Positions 58,201-64,000 of a stretch of 64,000 nucleotides of DNA are shown piece by piece (the stretch's first letter is position 1; each line of letters starts with the position of its first letter). The translations under genes were made by a program, and so were the position numbers. The notes below the pieces were generated by a model. That model did no database searches. It was not told the origin of the DNA and saw only the letters and a list, made by a program, of their open reading frames with translations. Source of the DNA: Rhizomys pruinosus (taxonomy: Eukaryota > Chordata > Mammalia > Rodentia > Spalacidae). Location of the stretch: NCBI GenBank assembly GCA_009823505.1, contig VZQC01007982.1:3990993-4054992 (forward strand), in the 5' to 3' direction.

Positions 58201-59611
58201 CACACCTCCCACCAACTCAGTTGCAGCGCCACCCCAGCCATGGCGTGCACCATGACCCATAGCTGGCAGCCTAATCTGAACGAGAAAACGCGTCCATAGA
58301 CAGTCGTCACTCCTCATACCACGCTTTGAAAACCCAGTCCATCCACTGCGTATGCCAGGCCAACCTTCCCAGTATTTCTTATGCCTCATATTGTACACGT
58401 GTTTAATACCACCATCATTAAGCATGCCAACACTATATTAAGTGAGGTTTTCTTTTTGCAATATCTTTACATTTATACGTAGTGTAGATAAGTTATATTG
58501 TTTGCATGCCATGTAAAGTAGTACCAATGTCATACAATGCCCATCTAAGTCAGAAGAAGGCAAAGGAATTACCCTTGGAACTGGCCAGTTACCAATGGTT
58601 GCTATACTACAATGGGCTGGGATATTGAACCATGGTTCTCTGGAAGAGCAGTGAGCTCTCTTAGCCACTGCAGCTCTCTCTCTGAGTCCCAGTAATGAGT
58701 TTTCTAATGTTGAACTATTTTGCTTTTATGGAATTTTAAATCTGTCTTGATACATTAATAGAGTTGGATAAAATAAATAGCTTCACTCTTCGTGCAAGTC
58801 TGTGCTTATTTTGGATTTTAATATTAGTTTTTGTACAGCTAATGATGGGAAGCTTTCTTTTTGTGCGGAAACAGTAACACGAGGGCCCTGCTTAAAGGGG
58901 CTGGGGTTGGGGATGGGGGATGGGGGATGGGGGATGGGGGGGGGCATGGGACATAAGCACCGCCTGCAGGCTGCGTAGGGAGCTGGCCTCTTTGTGCAGA
59001 GACCAGCTGGCCACTTCCCATAGCCTGGCCTGGATGCGTCCTTCCAACTCAGGCCCTTAGCCTGGACCCACGAGACATGTGTCTCCACCGTTGGCCGTGA
59101 CTTCCACCTGCCCAGAGACTGCTGAACACTGGACAGGAATTTCCAGGCTGGTGGCTGTTGGCCTATATTCAGCCATATGTCCACTCACAACACAGCTATC
59201 CAGATAGATGGCCCACAAGGGGACCGCTTTCCAACCTCACTGGCCAGCCTTCCGAACGATCAATGCAGGTCTACTTGGCCTGTAATGTGGCAACAATTAA
59301 TAAAAAAAACGAGGGCCTGGAATTACGTGATTATGTTACTTGGAAATTCAAATTTATTCTCTTGCTACACCCTGCTTTTTATTAACTATAACGATGTCAG
59401 TTCCAAGGACCAATCATAGGCCTCTCAACTCACAGCACTGCACACTGTTGCCCCAACCCAGCATTATGCAGCTAGGTCATGTTGTTTGCTCCTCCTGGAG
59501 TGGGGTCAGAGAAATCCCTTGACTCTCATCCACAGGGTGTCCTGAGGGTGCTAGCTGAAAGAACTAGCCTTCCAAACTGGATCCCACACAGTAACCTCCT
59601 GAGTGTCTTTT

Positions 59612-59766
59612 TTTTTTTCTTGTCTTTTTGAGAGAGGGGTCTCCTGTAAGCCCACAGCTGTCCTGGAACTCACTCTGTAGACCGGGCGCCTTGAACTCAC
59701 AAGACTCCGCCTGCCTCTGCCTCCCAAGTGCTCAGGATTACAAGGCTGACACCACACGGCCCGGCC
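59612..59766 (-). mobile_element. Duplicate rendering of the B1 at 47782-47940
   Basis: Same B1 with the same flanking tgagtgtctt repeats. Not an independent insertion. Confidence 0.9.
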
Positions 59767-62709
59767 CTCATGAGTGTCTTAACTACCAAGTTGATTGCCA
59801 GTCAGTGGGTGCAGTCGCCATTGCAAACCCTAGGGTAGAAAAGAGTAGTTTTAAGATCTATGATGCCATCTAATAAGTTCATAACTCTCAACAGTAAATA
59901 CTTGCCCCCATTTGCATTGACTTTGTATGAGTGATACTGTATGTACTTAATCTCACCTGATATGTCATGAAGCTTTGTTAGTCCAAACCTTTCCAGATTT
60001 TAGCGTAGTCATTTGATCATAGGAGAAATTTAGTTTCTTTAAATTTCAGTGTTCTGGCATAATTTGTGGAGCATTGAGATTATCTGGTATTAAGAGTTGG
60101 GAATTTCTGGCACTGTTTTATTATTCATGTTTGTTTTTTTTTCTTTTTTTTTTTTATATTTGTTATTTTTATATAAATTAGTTTTAAAGGTTCCTAAAAA
60201 AAACTCTAGTTAGAATGTAATCCAAGATCCAGAAATATCCTATGAAATTAGCCATGCATCTAGTTTTTAAATTATATGAATTTCTGCAAAGTATTTTTCT
60301 GGTTTTAATTACTTATTTTATTTATTTTATTTGTTAACTATGCTTTGTTATATCCTTTTTTTCTTCATTAGTAGTTAGCAGTTTTTCTGTTTCATTAAAT
60401 TTGTTTTTCAAGAAATAAACCAGGTTGGGATTACTAACTAGCTTATACAGCTTTATTTTTTTCTCTCACCTCCATATCTTTCTAATTTTGCTTTATTAGT
60501 CCTTCCTTTTTTGTTTTGCTTTTAGTTTTTTACTTTCAAATTATCTCATTCTTTTTTTCCTGTACATAGGTGCCCATTTATTGTAGAAAACAATTAATTA
60601 TTAGCCATGAACATATCTGCTTAACCATTACAAAGACCAGAGAAAAGCCCCCGAGGGAGCCCCAAGTCTCCCTGGTACACACCATCACCCCCTTCAGCAG
60701 GCTGGCGAGTGCCCCAGAAAATGGGGAATTGAGAGCAGCATGTCTCAAGGGGCTCAGAATTTGATGCTGGGTGGGGGGGTGGGTGGAGAGTGTAGAGAGC
60801 CAGGCATTAGCAATCCCAGACTGGAAATGGGGTGGGGACAACCTGAGTTGCTTGTGGGTATCCAGCCCCATCATTATTTTTTATTTTATGTGTATGACGT
60901 GATTCCTAAACATGTGTAGTAAAGTGCATCCATGTGCTCTACAATGTCTTGGAGGTCAGAAGTGGGTGTCAGATTCCCCTTGGAACTGAGTTGAGGACCT
61001 TTGCTGCTTGTGTGGATGCTGGGAATATGAACCAAGGTCCTTCTGGCAAGAGTATACCCATGTTCTTAACTGCTGACGCATCTCTCCAGCCCCTTGATTT
61101 TGTTATCTAAAAGATTGAATTCACTGGCATTTTGTTACTTATTGTGGGAACAATTTCTGTGAATGCTCTTTAGATATTTGAACAGAAATTGGAATCTCTA
61201 TTATGAGATATAGAGTTGGATATATATCTATATGAACATCACTTACTCAGTTATGCTTACTTAAGTCTTATTTTTATAATGTACAAAAAATTGTATTTTA
61301 AGGCATTTTTCTCCATATCTCTTTACATCTCTTACAGTAAATGTTGCTTCAAAAAAGTTCATTTTAAATATAAATATAATATATATATATATATATATTA
61401 ATATATATATATATTGTGTTACAAGCTTCATATAAATGATGGGTTTGGTATTTAAAAGTGCCCTTTGTCATGCTTAATGCTTTGATTGAATGCTTTACTC
61501 AACCTTGAGTTCTGTTTGCTTTCTTTTTTTTTTTTTCTGTTTTGCTTCCATTGTTGTCGATAAAAACACTGACAAAAGCAACCTGGGAGAGGAAAGGGGT
61601 ATTGGCTTTTTTTTATTTTGTATGTGGTTCAGCATTGACAGGAAGCCAAGGTAGGAACATAAGCAGAGCAGGGAGCCTGTGGATGTCCAGGGGAATGCTG
61701 CTCACTTACCGGGCCTGCTCAGCTGTATGTTCTTTGTTTCCTCACTTTCCTCCTCCTCATTATCCTTCCTATCTCCTCTATCCCCTCCCTCCCTCCTTCC
61801 TTTTCCCTCCCTCCTTCCTCCATCCCTCCCTCCTTTTCTTCTTCTTTTCCTTTTTTTAAGACAAGGTCTAAACTTGTGTAGCCCAACTATCCTGGAACTG
61901 GCTATATAGACCAGTTGGCTGGCTTTGATCTCACAGACGATCTGCTCTGCCTCCTGCCTCGCACTTCCTGCCTCCTTGCGTGTGTAGGATTAAAAAATGT
62001 GTCCATGTTTTACAACTTCTGAGTCTGAGCTAACTGTCTTTTCATCAACTTTTCTCCTGGCCTATCTGTGGGTTGTCATTATTTTCTTTATTTTTGTGCA
62101 TATTTACTCTTTAAGATTTCTTAAATTTTCCCAGCAAAAGGAACGTTTCAGGGGTCAATTCTTGAGGTTGAAAATAGTGTGCCCGCGAGGATATTACGTT
62201 CTGGTAGTTAGTCATGTTATTATTATTTTTATTTTTAAGGGAATGCTTCGCTCTATTGACATGTGTTGTGTCTTCTGACTTTTTAATGGTAACTGGTATG
62301 AATCAACATCATTTTTTTTTCTGCTGATTTTTGGGTGTGTCGGGTGTTTTTAAAGGATTTTTTTCAGCTCATTAGTCTCCCTCTTCTGTCAGTCTAGCAA
62401 AAAATCCAATGTTTTGTGTGGATTTTTTGTTCTGCTAGGGAAGGTATCATTCTCTGAAATTTTTGGCTAACTCTGGTGTAGCGAGGTGCAGCATTTTTTG
62501 CTTTTCTTTAATTTGTCTGCGTAGCCCAAAGGGGCATTTCTCTTTCTCCTTTGTCCTAGTTCCCTCCTAGAAGCTGCATGTTTGAAAATCTGTCCCTTCC
62601 AATTGTGCCTACCTTTAAATCTTTTCCTCTTAGTCAGTCTGCTTGGGTACTGTTTTAGTATTTTACGACCATGCGTGATTGTTTATTACGATTGATTTTA
62701 TGATTATTT

Positions 62710-62972
62710 TATTTTTTTTTTTAAAACATTTTTAAATTTTTTATTTATTTTTGTATGTGTATGAGCTATACTGTCTGCATGTAGGTCTGTGCACCCGTGT
62801 CCTGGCATGCCGCCAGAGCGGTCAGAAGGGTGTCTCGGTTCCCCTGGAACTGGAGTTCTCCTGGAATTGGAGTTACAGTCACGTTCTCAGCTGCCATGTG
62901 GGTGCCTAGGAATCCCACCTCTGCCAGAGAGCAGTCGGCGCTCTTAACCGCTAGGGCCATCTCTCCCGCTCG
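62710..62972 (-). mobile_element. Duplicate rendering of the B2 at 50824-51063
   Basis: Same B2 at the same target, with scattered indels. Confidence 0.9.
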
Positions 62973-63284
62973 ATTTTATGATTATTTTATATCAACCTTA
63001 ATATTACTTAGTAATATTACTAATTCTTTTCCTCATAGTAATTTACCCTCCAGCTTTGCTAGTCACAGTGATTGTGTAGGACCTGGGAGATGGCCTAGCT
63101 GGTTAAGGTACTTGTAAGCCTGGTGTGTTAGAATTTGGTTCGGAATCCACATAAAAGTGTAAGGAGAGCAGATTGCATTTTTGTGTTCGTGGCCTGCCTT
63201 CTACCCTCTATCCCCCCATACATAGCTCTGGCAACTGTGGCTGAGTATGAGTGGTCACTTGCTTTGGTAAGGTGCCTTTATTAT

Positions 63285-63535
63285 TTTATTTATTTTTTCT
63301 ATTTTTTTTTTAATTTTCAATTTTCTATGTGTCTATCATGTACTGTTTGCATGTCGGTTTTGTGCACTGTGTATGCAAATGCTGCGGAGCGTCAGAAAGA
63401 GGGTGTTGGATTTCCCCTGGAATTGGAGAGTTAAAGACGGTCTCCAGCTGCCATGTGGGTGCTGGGAATCGAACCCGGCGTCCCCTGCAAGAGCAGTCGA
63501 GGCGCTCTTAACCTCATAGGCCACTCTCCGCCCCG
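63285..63535 (-). mobile_element. Duplicate rendering of the B2 at 51382-51623
   Basis: Same B2 between the same flanks, with indels such as gcgtcagaaagaggg. Confidence 0.9.
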
Positions 63536-64000
63536 CTGTTCATTATTTTTAATTACAGTATTGGATTGGGGGAGGAAATTTCTGTTTTCAAGTTATCTAT
63601 CTGTGGGTTTCGTGTGACTTTGTTTATTCTTGCTGTCCTGTACAGTTTTTGAAGCAGTAACTGAGAGATGGAGTCCTAACATTCACTGCAGCATTTATTA
63701 TGCCACCTTAATTAAAACCAGCTTGACTCTTTAGCACCAGTTTAAGGCCAAGAATGGACCCCAAACTACTGAGAACCTGTTCCCTCAAAATTTCTTTTGG
63801 GAAAATGTGCTCCCAAGAAAGGGCTTAGCTATTTCTTATTTAAATTAGTATATACCAGCATGGTATGGGAAATGTTTCTTACAGAGAGACGTTTTTGCCC
63901 TCTGATGGGGGGCGGGGGTTCCAGACCTACACACCACACCACACACACCCACACACACACACACACAACCACACGTCACACTGAGCTAAGCATTGTTATA

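Larger units (their letters stand above)
55528..64000 (+). repeat. Error-rich second version of 45245-52069
   Basis: Starts agcatctaacttgggttctc, identical to 45245 onward, and ends at the counterpart of 52069. It holds the same SINEs, G-rich tract, LTR-like repeat, (AT)n, polypyrimidine and (AC)n in the same order. Quality is very poor at 55620-58430 and better, though still indel-ridden, after 58440. Frames such as 57880-58425 and 59158-59419 are products of this noise. Confidence 0.93.

Noticed and set aside
57880..58425. 181-codon minus-strand open frame
   Set aside because: It lies in the most corrupted part of the noisy copy, including inverted pieces; there is no counterpart in the clean copy.

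Overview
This is vertebrate nuclear DNA from a muroid rodent. It is packed with B1, B2 and B3/B4 SINEs, L1 LINE fragments and MaLR-type LTRs, and has long introns and dinucleotide repeats. The SINE and L1 sequences are not textbook house-mouse consensus, and I cannot name the species.

The only host gene I can support is Exoc4 (exocyst subunit Sec8), on the + strand. Two consecutive coding exons are visible, at 9923-10107 and 22280-22389. They share a 12.2 kb intron and have compatible phases: the first ends two bases into a codon and the second supplies the third base. All other sequence is intron: an upstream intron (1-9922, continuing leftwards), the middle intron (10108-22279) and a downstream intron (22390 to at least 55526). 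I found no further Exoc4 exon.

Layout. 1-3864: the internal part and LTR of a MaLR element, entered successively by a B2, a second LTR and an L1/L1/B2 composite. 3865-9922: mostly unique intron with SINEs and (TG)n tracts. 10108-22279: SINEs, a 5'-truncated L1 with an intact 327-codon ORF2 tail (15907-17655) and a 5'-inverted L1 (20233-21460). 24486-29789: a 5.3 kb minus-strand L1. 32.7-34.1 kb, 35.1-39.4 kb and 44.0-46.4 kb: old L1 segments. 36150-38428: a complete two-LTR MaLR element inside the 35.1-39.4 kb L1. 41.0-42.06 kb: an L1 5' end. 45-55 kb: many B2 insertions, an LTR-like repeat and tandem repeats.

At 55527 there is a single N. Everything to its right (55528-64000) is an error-rich second version of 45245-52069, carrying the same SINEs at the same sites. 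It has scattered indels, and parts of 57.1-58.3 kb read as reverse complement of the template. The simplest reading is an unpolished long read used to fill or join a gap, so features there should not be counted as independent.

I see no undescribed gene system. The most informative signals are the assembly artefact, a probable 3' transduction shared by two L1 copies, a probable template-switch L1/B2 chimera, a twin-priming inversion, and a MaLR element whose target duplication, primer-binding site and polypurine tract can all be read.
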